Source: a virus
Direction: 5' to 3' (one strand)
DNA: 22,487 nt
IMG/VR virus record: IMGVR_UViG_3300032334_000099
Span: 1-22,487 of that record
Of this stretch, positions 21,840-22,487 are shown in pieces. A program made the position numbers and the translations under genes. Below the pieces are notes generated by a model that saw only the letters and a program-made list of their open reading frames with translations, did not search any database and was not told where the DNA came from. The stretch's first letter is position 1. Every line of letters starts with the position of its first letter.

Positions 21840-22267
21840 GTTGTGGTGCATTAATCTATAGTAAATCAACCAAGCGTTATCTATTTTTACTACGTAATCA
21901 AAAGCGTCATGCCGGATCGTGGGGATTGGTTGGTGGCGGTGTTGAACATGACGAAACTCCTGCTCAAGCATTACAAAGAGAAATTGTAGAAGAAATTGGT
22001 CCTATTGCTTTTGAAAAAATTATACCGTTAGAAAAATTTACAGCAGACAACAAACCATTTGAATATCATACTTATCTTATAACAGTCGAGTCAGAATTTG
22101 TACCTATACTAAATGGCGAACATCGAGGATATGCGTGGACGCAATTGAGTGATCATCCAAAACCTTTACACCCAGGTGTCTGGCGAACATTTAGTTTTAA
22201 AAGTATAGTTGATAAGATTAAAACAGTCGAAACAGTTATACATCAGCCTCAAGAACAAAATCTCTAA
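21821..22267 (+). CDS. Nudix hydrolase
   Basis: A complete Nudix box GX5EX7REUXEEXG lies at residues 39-60 (Gly39, Glu45, Arg53-Glu54, Glu57-Glu58, Gly60), the Mg-binding catalytic helix that cleaves nucleoside diphosphates linked to another group. The flanking N-terminal strand CGALIYSKSTKRYLFLLRNQKRHAG and SWGLVGGG is typical. Length (148 aa) is normal. The substrate cannot be deduced: oxidised dNTPs, ADP-ribose, NADH or capped RNA are options. The ATG lies inside the last 19 nt of gp15, with GAGG 7 nt upstream, so it is coupled to a late tail gene, an unusual place for a metabolic enzyme. Its end overlaps an opposing gene by 32 nt. Confidence 0.9.
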   Translation: MVNRNIGCGALIYSKSTKRYLFLLRNQKRHAGSWGLVGGGVEHDETPAQALQREIVEEIGPIAFEKIIPLEKFTADNKPFEYHTYLITVESEFVPILNGEHRGYAWTQLSDHPKPLHPGVWRTFSFKSIVDKIKTVETVIHQPQEQNL

Positions 22268-22487
22268 AATCAATGACTCTATAATTTAAAAGATATTTCC
22301 ATGCTTCGGGTGATCTAAAGGTTCTTGTTGGCGCTACTCTTATAAATTCAGTGTCCGAATAAGTCTTCATTAAATTTTCTAAACTTAACACCCAAAAGTC
22401 TTCTAGTATATTATCTGTTTTTGCAGGATAAGATGGTGTTCCGGCATAAACATTATAGATATCTGTAGGATTGTCTATACCATCAAA
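22236..22487 (-). CDS. Unknown protein, C-terminal 83 residues (truncated by window edge)
   Basis: Reading the minus strand from 22487, the frame is open for 83 codons to the TAA at 22236-22238; the start is outside the window. The peptide has a protein-like composition: YNVYAGTPSYPAKT, a helix EDFWVLSLENLMKTY, TEFIRVAPTRTFRSPEAW and YRVIDFRDFVLEADV. I do not recognise it. It accounts for all of the 220 bases after the Nudix stop and overlaps that gene tail to tail by 32 nt. Confidence 0.65.
   Translation of the reverse strand, partial: FDGIDNPTDIYNVYAGTPSYPAKTDNILEDFWVLSLENLMKTYSDTEFIRVAPTRTFRSPEAWKYLLNYRVIDFRDFVLEADV

Overview
The window is part of a T4-like contractile-tailed phage genome (caudovirus, myovirus morphology). 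Tail sheath (gp18), tail tube (gp19), neck/collar proteins (gp13, gp14, gp15), small terminase (gp16), head-completion protein (gp4) and a gp1-type dNMP kinase are all recognisable. The sequence is AT-rich. Several accessory proteins belong to families I associate with T4-like phages of aquatic bacteria (cyanophage and pelagiphage relatives), so an uncultured aquatic host is likely, but the host cannot be fixed from the sequence. I saw no rRNA, tRNA, CRISPR array or insertion sequence.

Layout. 1-390 (+): 3' part of an HNH endonuclease running in from the left edge. 387-15079 (-): a long module, read right to left: gp18, gp19, a tube-fold protein, two small proteins, gp4, gp16, then virion-type proteins including a lytic transglycosylase, and finally a signal-peptide DNA/RNA non-specific endonuclease and a 69-aa protein. 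15178-15522 (+): a second HNH protein, divergent from gp18. 15485-19037 (-): dNMP kinase, a 125-aa protein, gp13, a 396-aa unknown and a 93-aa coiled-coil protein. 19102-22267 (+): gp14, gp15 and a Nudix hydrolase, tightly coupled. 22236-22487 (-): C-terminal end of another gene leaving the window. No gap between genes exceeds 300 bases.

Regulation. Two classes of promoter can be seen. One is host sigma70-like: two perfect TTGACA-N17-TATAAT promoters (before the 93-aa and 396-aa genes) and a 10/12 match before the kinase. The other matches T4 late promoters (TATAAATA, here roughly NNTAAATACT) before gp18, gp19, gp13, gp14, gp16, the tube-fold protein, the 208-aa gene and the second HNH gene. 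Two late-type boxes (gp13, gp16) sit in the loop of an inverted repeat whose distal arm lies next to the start codon, an arrangement that could silence early read-through RNA and allow late expression. gp18 and gp19 look like separate late transcription units with hairpins between them.

Most notable inference: several proteins of the virion module begin with a short leader resembling the T4 internal-protein capsid-targeting sequence followed by an (L/I)xE site of the kind cut by the T4 prohead protease gp21. They may form a set of internal head proteins, packaged and perhaps ejected with the DNA.
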